A stretch of 64,000 nt of DNA from Rhizobium sp. J15 (GTDB lineage: Bacteria; Pseudomonadota; Alphaproteobacteria; Rhizobiales; Rhizobiaceae): contig NZ_NWSX01000001.1 of assembly GCF_002531825.1 (NCBI RefSeq), positions 186,001-250,000 on the forward strand. Reading direction: 5' to 3'. The first letter of the stretch is position 1; each line of letters starts with the position of its first letter. The translations under genes and the position numbers were made by a program. The notes below the pieces were generated by a model that worked only from the letters and a program-made list of their open reading frames with translations, ran no database searches and was not told the DNA's origin. This document shows positions 16,412 through 24,727 of the stretch, piece by piece.

Positions 16412-17060
16412 GCATGCCGGCGGCGCTCCGGCCGGCGGCATCTTGATGCGGCTGCACCGCGACAGGCGCGGCCTTGCCTCCATCGAATTCGTGCTCGCCG
16501 CGCCGGTCATTCTGTTAATCGTGATTTTCGTCATCCATGCGAACAGGATTTCGACCAAGAAGGTCGGAACCATGCTCGCCATGCGCAACGCTGCCTTCGC
16601 AGAAGCCAATGGGCTGAACTGCACCTCCGACTTTTCGAATGTCTTCCCGATCCCGGCCCTGCCGGCGCTGCCGGGACGCGATGCCATGAACTGCTCGCGC
16701 ACGCCCTCCCATGAAGGCGACGGCGATCCGCAGCGCACCTTCGTCTGGGACGACGTGCAGAACACCCTGAAGAGCGGCCGCGATTTCGGCGATATGGTCG
16801 GCGACCTCGCCAATGAAAAGCCGCAGCTCGTCACGGCGACGGCAGACCGCGTCTACAAGTTCCGGGACTCCGACGATCTCGATACGATCCGCAGCCTCCG
16901 CTGGAAGGATGCCTTCACGGTGGACGACTCGACGCTCTTTGCCTCCCACAACAACGACACCACGAGCCGAGGCTATGACCCGACCCTGCGCCGGGAAATC
17001 CGCGATGTCGCCAGCGATTCCGGCGATCTCTTCGACGGCGTCTTCCCGGGAGCAAAATAA
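16383..17060 (+). CDS. Second TadE-like protein
   Basis: A 225-residue protein with the TadE signature RDRRGLASIEFVLAAPVILLIVIFVIH and a periplasmic C-terminal region. The RGxxxxEF layout suggests processing by the prepilin peptidase. Translation may begin at 16383, overlapping the previous gene, or at the ATG at 16446 (MRLHRDRRG), which gives a more typical N-terminus. Confidence 0.8.
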   Translation: MPGLPSTHTEHAGGAPAGGILMRLHRDRRGLASIEFVLAAPVILLIVIFVIHANRISTKKVGTMLAMRNAAFAEANGLNCTSDFSNVFPIPALPALPGRDAMNCSRTPSHEGDGDPQRTFVWDDVQNTLKSGRDFGDMVGDLANEKPQLVTATADRVYKFRDSDDLDTIRSLRWKDAFTVDDSTLFASHNNDTTSRGYDPTLRREIRDVASDSGDLFDGVFPGAK

Positions 17061-17061
17061 G

Positions 17062-17979
17062 ATGAAACAGGGCGCGCGCATCTCCCTTCGTCTCCCGCTC
17101 ATGGCTCTCCTCATCGGGCTCGCCGCCTTGGCCGCGGCCACGCCGGGCCGCGCCGAGGTCTACAAGGATTTCAGGGCGACGCTGAATTCGATGTTGGCCG
17201 GCATTCTCGGCGCGCCGGAGCGCTCGCCGCGGGATCTCGTCATCAACGGCCAGCCGCTGCAGTTCACGCCCTATCAGAGCGATCGCAGCATTTCCGATAT
17301 CACCGACGAATGGCTGCGGGTTCTGGCTGCCAATACCCGGCCCGCCTTGCCGAAAAGCAGCGATAAGGAAGAGCTGACGGCCGTCATCGCCGCCAACATG
17401 CTGATCGTCCCGAGGACGAGCCGTATCCGCGACGATCTCGCCGTGGTCGTGCGCTTCTTCGATGGCGACGGCGAAGCCGCGCTTGATTATCTGCGCCGGC
17501 AGGATCCTGAAAATCCGTCGGCACGGGGACCGATACCAGGCGTTTCGATCATGATCCGCCGTCCCGCCGATGCGCCGGCGACCGAGGTGCTGATGAGCCG
17601 CTTCGACGATGTCGCCGCAACGCTGCCGGCCTTTGCCGCTCCCGCCGATACCGGCAAGCTGCCGCCGTCGCTGCGCCCGCCGCCCGGCGTCGAGGTGCTG
17701 AGCGATATCGGCGACCGCGACAATGGCCACATGTCGCGCACGGTCGTCTCGAAAGGCACGCTGTCGGCCGCGCGCTGGTCCGATGCCCGCGCCGATCTTC
17801 TTGCCCGCGACGGTTTCACCATCGAGACGCCGCCGGCCCAGCGCGGCAGGGTGACGGCGCTTTATGGCCGGCGCGGCAGCGTCGAGGCGAATGTTCTCTA
17901 CACCCGCAGCAAAAGCGACGGCAGGACCGTCGAGGTCATTCAAATCAGGCAACCCTTCGTAGAGGGAATAACACCATGA
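17062..17979 (+). CDS. Secreted protein of the Tad cluster, function unknown
   Basis: A 305-residue protein with a clear signal peptide (LRLPLMALLIGLAALAAATPGRAEV). I do not recognise a domain. The middle region contains repeated LAVVVRFFDGDGEAALDYLRR and ARWSDARADLLARDGF segments. It begins one base after the previous stop and overlaps cpaB by ATGA (17976-17979), so it is clearly part of the operon and probably a periplasmic assembly factor. Confidence 0.75.
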   Translation: MKQGARISLRLPLMALLIGLAALAAATPGRAEVYKDFRATLNSMLAGILGAPERSPRDLVINGQPLQFTPYQSDRSISDITDEWLRVLAANTRPALPKSSDKEELTAVIAANMLIVPRTSRIRDDLAVVVRFFDGDGEAALDYLRRQDPENPSARGPIPGVSIMIRRPADAPATEVLMSRFDDVAATLPAFAAPADTGKLPPSLRPPPGVEVLSDIGDRDNGHMSRTVVSKGTLSAARWSDARADLLARDGFTIETPPAQRGRVTALYGRRGSVEANVLYTRSKSDGRTVEVIQIRQPFVEGITP

Positions 17980-18914
17980 ACTGGAAGCTCATTGCGGCTG
18001 TCATCGTCGGTCTCATCACGGGCGTTCTGCTTTATTTCTGGACCGAGAGCGTCAAGAACGAGCAGACCGCCTATGCCTTCATGCGCCTCCAGCCCGACAG
18101 GAAGGTGACGAGAGGACAGGCGATCACGCCTGATATGCTCGCCGAACCGGTGATGCTGCCGGAAAGCTTCGGGGCGCTCGCCAAACTCGCCGTGCCTGCG
18201 GCGAGCGCCTATCAGGAATGGCTGAAGGATAGGACCGCCGCTGCCGACATTCCGGCCGGTTCCGTGCTGCTCTTCCAATATTTCGACGATGCCGACGGCG
18301 GTCGCCTGACGACGATGATCGCGCCCGGCAAGCGCGCGCTTACGCTTCCGGTCAATGCGGCCGCGGCCGTCGGCCACTTCGTCGAGCCCGGCAGCTATGT
18401 CGATATCATCGGCACGGTCGACGAACCGGTCGAGCCTGTGGCGCCCCCTGCCGCAGCCCAGACGGGAGCCCCCGGCCAGGCGCCTGCCGCGCCCGGACAA
18501 GCGCCTGCTGCGGCCGGACAGCCGCAGGCTCCGGCCCAGCCGGTCTCGCCGGTCGAGCAGATGCTGAAGAACTATCTCACCCAATATCCCGGCGCCGACG
18601 AGAACGATGTCAACGCCTACCGCAAGCAGGCGCAGGACTATAAGCTCGGCATCAGCTCGCGCACCCGCGTCGTCACCCGCACCTTCCTGCAAAACGTCAA
18701 GGTGCTGGCCGTCGGCGCGGCGACGACTGCCGAGGGTGCCATCACCAAGGCCAACAGCACCTACAACAACGTGACTGTCGAGGTGACGCCGTCGGAAGCG
18801 GAAATGCTGATTTTTGCGCTGGGCCAGTCGAATGGCAGCTTGAACCTCGTGTTGCGCAATCCGGCCGACAACAGTGTCGAGGACCTGCCGAGCATCAACT
18901 GGACGCGCATGTGA
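17976..18914 (+). CDS. cpaB: CpaB/RcpC-type pilus assembly protein
   Basis: A 312-residue protein with an N-terminal membrane anchor (LIAAVIVGLITGVLLYFW), an SAF-like domain (RKVTRGQAITPDMLAEPVMLP, IPAGSVLLFQYF, ALTLPVNAAAAVGHFVEPGSYVDIIGT) and a C-terminal RcpC region. A proline/alanine/glutamine-rich low-complexity insert (about residues 150-195) interrupts the domain. CpaB normally works with the CpaC secretin, but no secretin is seen here. Confidence 0.88.
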   Translation: MNWKLIAAVIVGLITGVLLYFWTESVKNEQTAYAFMRLQPDRKVTRGQAITPDMLAEPVMLPESFGALAKLAVPAASAYQEWLKDRTAAADIPAGSVLLFQYFDDADGGRLTTMIAPGKRALTLPVNAAAAVGHFVEPGSYVDIIGTVDEPVEPVAPPAAAQTGAPGQAPAAPGQAPAAAGQPQAPAQPVSPVEQMLKNYLTQYPGADENDVNAYRKQAQDYKLGISSRTRVVTRTFLQNVKVLAVGAATTAEGAITKANSTYNNVTVEVTPSEAEMLIFALGQSNGSLNLVLRNPADNSVEDLPSINWTRM

Positions 18915-18934
18915 CCGCCGCAAGGGAGTGAGCC

Positions 18935-20833
18935 ATGCTGTTGAAGATTTCCTATGAGGACGGCAGCGGACGGGAGGTGATCCCGCTCTCGGCGAACGAG
19001 ACCTATTTCGTCGGCGAAAGCAGCACGCTTTCCCTGCCGGCAGGCGCCGGCGTCGTGCGCCTGCGCGGCAGCCATGTCTCCTCGCCGCAATTCGTGCTGC
19101 GCAAGTCCGGTCAGGGCTGGTCGGTTCAGCATCACGGCCGCAACCCGACGCGTGTCGACGATCAGCCGCTGCGGGCGGGCACGCCGGTCGCGGTCTCGGC
19201 CGGCATGTCGATCTGGGTGCCGAATGTCACCATCGAACTGGTGGAGCCGGCCGCCGCTCCCGAGGCCGTCACGCAGTTTCCCGATCAGGAACGCGTGCTC
19301 GCGCTGCAGATGGAAATCCACGAGCGCCTGCTGAAGGACACACAATACGACCGGCTGGTGAAATCCTCCGATTTCGGCCGCGAGGAGACGCGAAGCCGCA
19401 TTCGCGAACGCCTCGACATGTTCATCAAGGAAGCGCTCGACGCTGCGCCGCAGGACCTCGTCGTCCTCGTCATCCGAAACGCCGTCTATCGATGGCTGGC
19501 AAAACGCATCGCCCGCACGACGCGGCGCGACGCCTCGTCGAATGCGGCAGCCCTGATACGCGAGGAGCAGGAAAACCGCCGCCTCTTCGATGTCGGCAAG
19601 GCGCTGATCTCTGCCCTGCAGCTCAAGCTCAATTTCGAATCCACCCGCTCGGATTTCGCCCAGCTCGACACGCGTTTCAGCGCCGCATTCCAGGCCCGGC
19701 AAGCTCTCTTCAATGCCGGCGACCGCTACGAGATCGCCCATACGCACCTGCGCTCCAATATCGAAGAGCTGATGTACCGCTGGGGCACGATCTCCGAGCT
19801 CATGGATCTCGACGTCATCTCGGAAATCATGGTGACGCGCTACGACGAGATCTATGTCGAGAAATTCGGCCTGTTGGAGCGCTATCCCTTCGCCTTCGCC
19901 AATGAGCGGCAGTTGATGAAGGTGATCGAGCGCATCGCCGTCGATTCCAACCGCTCGATCAACGAGAGCGAAGCGATGGCCGACTTCCGCATGCCGGACG
20001 GTTCGCGCGTCAACGCCGTCATTCCGCCGCTGGCGGTCAGGGGCGCCTGCCTGACCATCCGCAAATTCGGCGGCAAGTCGCGGCTCGACATCAGCAAGCT
20101 GGTTGCGGCTGGCGCGCTGAGCGAGCCGATGCGCGCCTTCCTGGAAGCCGCCGTGCGCGCCCGCAAGAACATCGTCGTCTCAGGCGGCACCGGCTCCGGC
20201 AAGACGACGCTCCTGAACAGCCTGTCGCAGTTCATTCCGGTCGGCGAGCGTGTCGTCGCCGTCGAAGACACATCCGAACTGCAGCTCGACGGCATCCATG
20301 TCGTCTATCTGCAATCGCGGCCGAAGACGGCGGAATCCGAGACCAGCGTCACCATCCGCGATCTCGTGCGCAACGCGCTGCGCATGCGGCCTGACCGCAT
20401 CATCGTCGGCGAGTGCCGCGGTGCGGAGGCGATCGACATGCTGCAGGCGATGAACACCGGCCATGCCGGCTCGATGACGACGGCCCATGCCAACACGCCG
20501 CAGGACATGATGACCCGCCTGGAGGTGATGGTGCTGCAGGGCCAGAGCTCTCTGCCTGTCATGGCGATCCGCCAGCAGATCGTCGCCGCCGTCGAACTCG
20601 TCGTGCAGCTCAACCGCCTGGAAAGCGGCCGGCGCGCCGTGACCGAGATATCGGAAGTGATCGGCATAGATCCCGATACCGGCCTCGTCATCGTCGAGCC
20701 GATCTTCAATCTCGTCGGCCGCGCCGGCGGACAGGCGGTGCATGCCTTCACCGGCTATCTGCCGACCTTCGTCGCCGAGCTCGTCGAGTTCGGGGAAGAC
20801 GGCGAAATCAAGAAACTCGATATGTTCGTCTGA
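18935..20833 (+). CDS. FHA domain fused to CpaF/TadA secretion ATPase
   Basis: A 632-residue protein. Residues 1-105 resemble an FHA phosphothreonine-binding domain (YFVGESS, GSHVSSPQFVL, GWSVQHHGRNPTRVDDQPL), though the usual GR is replaced by VGES. A helical linker leads to the ATPase with Walker A GGTGSGKTT (417-425), EDTSELQLDG, RPDRIIVGECRGAEAIDM and TGHAGSMTTAHANTPQDM. It powers the Tad machine together with TadB and TadC downstream. The FHA part suggests control by phosphorylation. Confidence 0.9.
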   Translation: MLLKISYEDGSGREVIPLSANETYFVGESSTLSLPAGAGVVRLRGSHVSSPQFVLRKSGQGWSVQHHGRNPTRVDDQPLRAGTPVAVSAGMSIWVPNVTIELVEPAAAPEAVTQFPDQERVLALQMEIHERLLKDTQYDRLVKSSDFGREETRSRIRERLDMFIKEALDAAPQDLVVLVIRNAVYRWLAKRIARTTRRDASSNAAALIREEQENRRLFDVGKALISALQLKLNFESTRSDFAQLDTRFSAAFQARQALFNAGDRYEIAHTHLRSNIEELMYRWGTISELMDLDVISEIMVTRYDEIYVEKFGLLERYPFAFANERQLMKVIERIAVDSNRSINESEAMADFRMPDGSRVNAVIPPLAVRGACLTIRKFGGKSRLDISKLVAAGALSEPMRAFLEAAVRARKNIVVSGGTGSGKTTLLNSLSQFIPVGERVVAVEDTSELQLDGIHVVYLQSRPKTAESETSVTIRDLVRNALRMRPDRIIVGECRGAEAIDMLQAMNTGHAGSMTTAHANTPQDMMTRLEVMVLQGQSSLPVMAIRQQIVAAVELVVQLNRLESGRRAVTEISEVIGIDPDTGLVIVEPIFNLVGRAGGQAVHAFTGYLPTFVAELVEFGEDGEIKKLDMFV

Positions 20834-20843
20834 GGGGGAAGCC

Positions 20844-21707
20844 ATGAATATCAGCATTCTGCAGATCTTTACGGTGGCCCTCGGGGCGGTGACGGCGGGA
20901 CTGCTCGTCTGGGGCGCGCCGGTGCGCTGGCCGGCGCCGCTGCTCCGCGCGACCGAGCGCGATATTGCGCTCGCCAGCGAGGCCGCGCAGGTCTTCGGTC
21001 GCGATGCCGTGCCGCCCTATACGATGATCCTTGCCTATCTCATCACGGCGGTCGTCGTCTTCCTCGTGATCTCGCTGATCTTCGGGCCGATCTTCGGCAT
21101 CGTCATCGCGATCCCCGTCGCCTTCTTCCTGCCCAAGGCGATGATCCGCTATTTCCTGCAACGCCGCTGGCTGCAGATCGAATCCCAGCTTCCCTATGCC
21201 GTCGACCAGATCGTCTCGGCGGTGCGAACAGGAAAGCCGCTCGCCGTCGCCGTCAATGCGGTGGCCGACACCGGCCAGATGCCGGCCTCGCGCGAGTTCG
21301 AGCGCATCGCCCGCGAACAGAAGCTCGGCATCGGCCTGGTCGAGGCGCTGGACCGCCACGGCCGCAATGTGCCAAGCCTGCACTTCAAGATGGTCGACGC
21401 CGCGCTTGGCCTTTTTGCCCGCCAGGGCGGCGATATTTCCGAGCCGCTGACGGAAATGTCGAAATCCTTCAAGGAAATCTGGAAGCTCGACCAGAAGATC
21501 ACGACCTCCTCGTCACAGGCGCGCATGAACTTCCGTGTCGTCAATGGCGGCGCGCTGTTCATGATCCTGATGATCTTTTTCGGCCAGCCGGAACTGATCG
21601 ACAAGGTGTTCGGCAACGCCATCGGCATCGTCATCGCGATCGTCGGCGCCATTCTCTACGCAACCGGCTTCTTCTGGATGCGCTCGATGATGAAGGTGTC
21701 GGTATGA
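20844..21707 (+). CDS. tadB: TadB-like inner membrane platform protein
   Basis: A 287-residue type II secretion F-domain protein with an N-terminal helix, paired helices near residues 60-100, the TadB motif LPYAVDQIVSAVRTGKPLAVAV and C-terminal helices. It starts at the ATG at 20844, ten bases after the ATPase, and overlaps tadC by four bases. TadB and TadC form the inner-membrane platform on which the ATPase acts. Confidence 0.9.
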   Translation: MNISILQIFTVALGAVTAGLLVWGAPVRWPAPLLRATERDIALASEAAQVFGRDAVPPYTMILAYLITAVVVFLVISLIFGPIFGIVIAIPVAFFLPKAMIRYFLQRRWLQIESQLPYAVDQIVSAVRTGKPLAVAVNAVADTGQMPASREFERIAREQKLGIGLVEALDRHGRNVPSLHFKMVDAALGLFARQGGDISEPLTEMSKSFKEIWKLDQKITTSSSQARMNFRVVNGGALFMILMIFFGQPELIDKVFGNAIGIVIAIVGAILYATGFFWMRSMMKVSV

Positions 21708-22609
21708 TGTCCCAGATACCTCTCGCCCCGATCGCCATCGTCTTTGCCGGCATCGCTGCCGCGCTCTTCGTCTGGTGGATCGGCGATCTGCTCGGCAGTA
21801 TCCAGGTCGTGCGGCGCAGCGCCGGCGGCGACGGCCCGCCGCCGAATATCGTCGACAGCATCGGCATGCGCACGCCGGTCGAATTCGTACTGCGGCATTT
21901 CGAGCCGCTTCTCGCCGATTTCGGCGCGCAACTCGAGCAGAAACTGATTTACGGCGGCCGGCCCTTCGGCGGCGTGACGGGGCGGGAATATATCGCGCTT
22001 CTCGTCGTCATGAGCATATTCGGCTTCGTCCTGCTCGGCCTGCTGTTCGGCATTGCGAGCGGCAGCGTCATTGGTGGGCTTGCGGCGGGCCTGATCCTCG
22101 GCTTCATCCCCGCCATCTATTTCTGGGTCGTCGCCGACGACAAGATGCAGGACCGCAAGGAACGCATTTCGCGCGAGTTTCCCTATTTCCTCGATCTCGT
22201 CGTCATGACGCAGCAGGCGCAGGCGACCCTGCCGGAAAGCCTGAGGCTCTATGCCGAGGCCGCGCCCGGCACCGTGATGAGTGAGGAGATCGAACAGACA
22301 CTGAAGGACGTGGCGCTCGGCACCGGCATGATCGAGGCGCTGCAGCGCCTGGAGGCCCGCATGACCGCGGAGGAAGTGGTGCGCGTCATCCGCGCCGTCA
22401 TCCAGGGCGAAGTCGAGGGCAGCAACCGCGTCGAGCTGTTGCGCGAACATGCGCGCGACCTGCGCTTCCGCCGCTGGGAGAAGGCGGACAGGGCCAGTGA
22501 AAAGCTGAAAGCCAAGATCGTCATGCCGGCGATGATGATCGTCGTCGCGATCCTCCTTCTGGTGCTGGCGCCGGCAATTGTCGAGATGATGTCGAGTGGG
22601 ATGTTCTGA
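21704..22609 (+). CDS. tadC: TadC-like inner membrane platform protein
   Basis: A 301-residue F-domain protein with the motif FPYFLDLVVMTQQAQATLPESLRLYAE and C-terminal MPAMMIVVAILLLVLAPAIVEMM. Its start overlaps the tadB stop by four bases, and the FHA gene follows two bases after its end. Confidence 0.9.
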   Translation: MMSQIPLAPIAIVFAGIAAALFVWWIGDLLGSIQVVRRSAGGDGPPPNIVDSIGMRTPVEFVLRHFEPLLADFGAQLEQKLIYGGRPFGGVTGREYIALLVVMSIFGFVLLGLLFGIASGSVIGGLAAGLILGFIPAIYFWVVADDKMQDRKERISREFPYFLDLVVMTQQAQATLPESLRLYAEAAPGTVMSEEIEQTLKDVALGTGMIEALQRLEARMTAEEVVRVIRAVIQGEVEGSNRVELLREHARDLRFRRWEKADRASEKLKAKIVMPAMMIVVAILLLVLAPAIVEMMSSGMF

Positions 22610-22611
22610 TC

Positions 22612-23487
22612 ATGGTCTTTTCCTTCTTTCGCGGAAACAAACCAAGCCTTCTGCAGACCGGCCCCGGCGGCCAGAGCCGCAGCCATGTGCTCGACCGGCC
22701 GGAAATGTCGATCGGCCGGGCGGGCAATGCCGATATCGTCGTCGACGATCCGTTCCTGGCGCCGATTCATGCCCGCATCGAAAAACAGAGCGACGGCACC
22801 TTCATCATCCGCCGCATGGGGCTGAACCCGATCATGCTGCGCGGCGAGGCGCTGCTGCAGACGGCCTCGCTGAAAGCCGGCGACAGCTTCCGCCTCGGCA
22901 AGGATGTCGAATTCCAGTTTCTGGAGAAGGCGCCCGCCAAGGATGCGCCGAAGAAGGAGGCCGCCAAGGCGAGCGACGGCAAGCCGAAAAAGCCGCTCTT
23001 CAAGCAGCCGGCCTTCCTCGCCGGTATCGGCGTCGCCTATCTCGCGATCGTCGGCATCGTCGGCTACGTGATCCTGTCCGACAGCGGCAGCACGGAGGGC
23101 GGCCCGACGGCCGAGCGCATCCACGCGGAAGCCGCCCGCATCCCGACATGCATCAAGAACGCCCGCCGCATGCGTCAGGTCTCCGAAGCAAGCTTCAACG
23201 GCGCCGTCGGCGGCCGCGTCGGCCGGGATGGCGACGCCACCTATGCCGCCCTTTCCCTGGCGTCCGAACCCTCCGACGACGCGGCGCTGGCAAAAGCCGC
23301 CGAACCGATCGTCGAGGCTTACAAACGCACGGCGCTGGCGGCGCTGGCATCGGAAAACCGCGGCAACAACACGCTGGCGCAGACGCTCTACCAGCAGACC
23401 TACGATCTCGTGCCCGACGTCAACTGCTCGGCTGCGCGCTTCGCGCTACAGCGGCGGGCGGCAGTGAAGCCACCCGCCCGCCGTTGA
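22612..23487 (+). CDS. FHA-domain membrane protein
   Basis: A 291-residue protein. Residues 30-105 form a well-kept FHA domain (MSIGRAGNADIVVDDPFLAPIHARI, with the GR and the H-A-R core). A transmembrane helix (FLAGIGVAYLAIVGIVGYVIL, about 137-160) follows, then a C-terminal region with several cysteines that should be periplasmic. It is the last gene of the Tad cluster. With the FHA-ATPase it could read phosphothreonine marks. Confidence 0.85.
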   Translation: MVFSFFRGNKPSLLQTGPGGQSRSHVLDRPEMSIGRAGNADIVVDDPFLAPIHARIEKQSDGTFIIRRMGLNPIMLRGEALLQTASLKAGDSFRLGKDVEFQFLEKAPAKDAPKKEAAKASDGKPKKPLFKQPAFLAGIGVAYLAIVGIVGYVILSDSGSTEGGPTAERIHAEAARIPTCIKNARRMRQVSEASFNGAVGGRVGRDGDATYAALSLASEPSDDAALAKAAEPIVEAYKRTALAALASENRGNNTLAQTLYQQTYDLVPDVNCSAARFALQRRAAVKPPARR

Positions 23488-23546
23488 TCGCCGGCCTTAA
23501 AAGGCCGCCGTCTGCTCATCATCGCTCTCTGCGAGCCGCAGGGATG

Positions 23547-23945
23547 TCAGGCGCCTGCCGGAATACGGGCGATCACCTTGATCTCGAAGTCGAAGCCGGA
23601 GAGCCAGGTTACGCCGAGGGCAGTCCAATTCGGATAGGGCGGCTTGCCGAAAACCTCCTGCTTGACCGCCATGATCGTTCCGAACTGGTTTTCAGGGTCG
23701 GTGTGGAAGCTTGTGACATCAACGATATCATCCAGCGTGCAGCCGGCTGCGCTCAGCGTCGCCTTCAGATTTTCAAAGGCCAGCCGCACCTGGCGTTCGA
23801 AGTCGGGCTCGGGTGTTCCATCGGGCCGGCTCCCGACCTGTCCCGATACAAACAGCAGGTCACCGGACCGGATGGCGGCGGAATAGCCATGCTCCTCGTA
23901 AAGGGCATGTCTATTGGCGGGAAAGATTGCTTGGCGTTGGGGCAT
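23547..23945 (-). CDS. RidA/YjgF-family protein
   Basis: A 132-residue member of the YjgF/YER057c/UK114 family (GDLLFVSGQVGSRPDGTPEPDFERQVRLAFENLKATLSAAG, DIVDVTSFH). RidA proteins hydrolyse reactive enamines and imines, though this subgroup is diverse and the exact substrate is unknown. The arginine used by true RidA near the C-terminus appears as KVIARIPAGA. The start MPQRQAIF at 23945 is preferred over an upstream extension that reads through the operator region. It is divergent from a TetR regulator that probably controls it. Confidence 0.85.
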   Translation of the reverse strand: MPQRQAIFPANRHALYEEHGYSAAIRSGDLLFVSGQVGSRPDGTPEPDFERQVRLAFENLKATLSAAGCTLDDIVDVTSFHTDPENQFGTIMAVKQEVFGKPPYPNWTALGVTWLSGFDFEIKVIARIPAGA

Positions 23946-24017
23946 TACGATCTCTCTTTGTTGTTGGCGATGGCGGATGAGGACGGTGCCGTGCTTCACA
24001 AACCCGCCCTTCATTTG

Positions 24018-24084
24018 ATATACGGTACGTATGTGAAATATTGACATACGCACCGTATGTCAAGTCCAGATACGTACCGTATGT
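24018..24084. promoter_or_regulatory. Three TetR-type operator palindromes
   Basis: The region holds three related palindromes: ATACGGTACGTAT (24020-24032), TGACATACG-CAC-CGTATGTCA (24042-24062, perfect nine-base arms) and ATACGTACCGTAT (24070-24082). Their centres are 26 and 24 bases apart. They lie between the divergent ridA-like and tetR genes, and the last is 18 bases before the tetR start, so they are very likely binding sites of that regulator. Confidence 0.85.
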
Positions 24085-24099
24085 GAATTGGAGCTTCGA

Positions 24100-24702
24100 A
24101 TGGCGAAAACACGCAGCGAGACGATGCAGGAAAACCGCGCCAAGCTGATCGCGGCTGCGCGGAAGGCTTTTGCCGAGAAAGGTTACGCCTCGGCATCCAT
24201 GGATGAGCTGACGGCTGACGCCGGCCTGACACGCGGAGCGCTCTACCACAACTTCGGAGACAAGCGCGGGCTGTTGGCGGCGGTGGTCGATCAGATCGAC
24301 ACCGAAATGGCGGCGCGCGCCAAGGAGATCGGCGCTCGGACTGACAATGTTTGGCAGGGCCTGCTCGCCGAGGGAGCAGCCTATATCGAAATGGCGCTCA
24401 ATCCGGAGGTCCAGCGCATCGTTCTGCTCGACGGACCTGCGGTCTTGGGTGATCCCTCACTATGGCCCAGCCAGAACAGTTGTCTGCAGGTGACTAAAGA
24501 TGCTGTGGAGCGCCTTGTCGCGCAGGGCATCTTGAAGCCCGTCGACGCAGAGGCGGCGGCCCGATTGCTCAGCGGCGCAGCCCTCAATGCCGCTCTCTGG
24601 ATCGCCGCGAGCGAAAACCCGCAAAGCGTGCTGCCGAAGGCGGTCGAGGCTTTTCAAGCCTTGGCGACAGGTCTGCTTATGGAGCGTTCGTCATCTGCTT
24701 GA
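24100..24702 (+). CDS. TetR-family transcriptional repressor
   Basis: A 200-residue regulator with a standard N-terminal helix-turn-helix (RAKLIAAARKAFAEKGYASASMDELTADAGLTRGALYHNFGDKRGLLAAVV) and a TetR C-terminal ligand domain (LLSGAALNAALWIAASENP). The ATG at 24100 gives a normal N-terminus; a TTG at 24088 is possible. It is divergent from the RidA-family gene with three operator-like palindromes between them, so it probably represses both. Confidence 0.92.
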   Translation: MAKTRSETMQENRAKLIAAARKAFAEKGYASASMDELTADAGLTRGALYHNFGDKRGLLAAVVDQIDTEMAARAKEIGARTDNVWQGLLAEGAAYIEMALNPEVQRIVLLDGPAVLGDPSLWPSQNSCLQVTKDAVERLVAQGILKPVDAEAAARLLSGAALNAALWIAASENPQSVLPKAVEAFQALATGLLMERSSSA

Positions 24703-24727
24703 GGCCAAAGTGTGCATTTGCAAACCG

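Noticed and set aside
14735-16834. 699-codon frame on the minus strand opposite the TadG-like and TadE-like genes
   Set aside because: It is antisense to three overlapping genes with clear Tad signatures; such long shadows are common in GC-rich DNA.
13188-23487. Type VI secretion locus, suggested by FHA proteins and a nearby kinase-FGE protein
   Set aside because: No TssB/C, Hcp, VgrG, ClpV or TssM is seen; the core genes are clearly Tad type.
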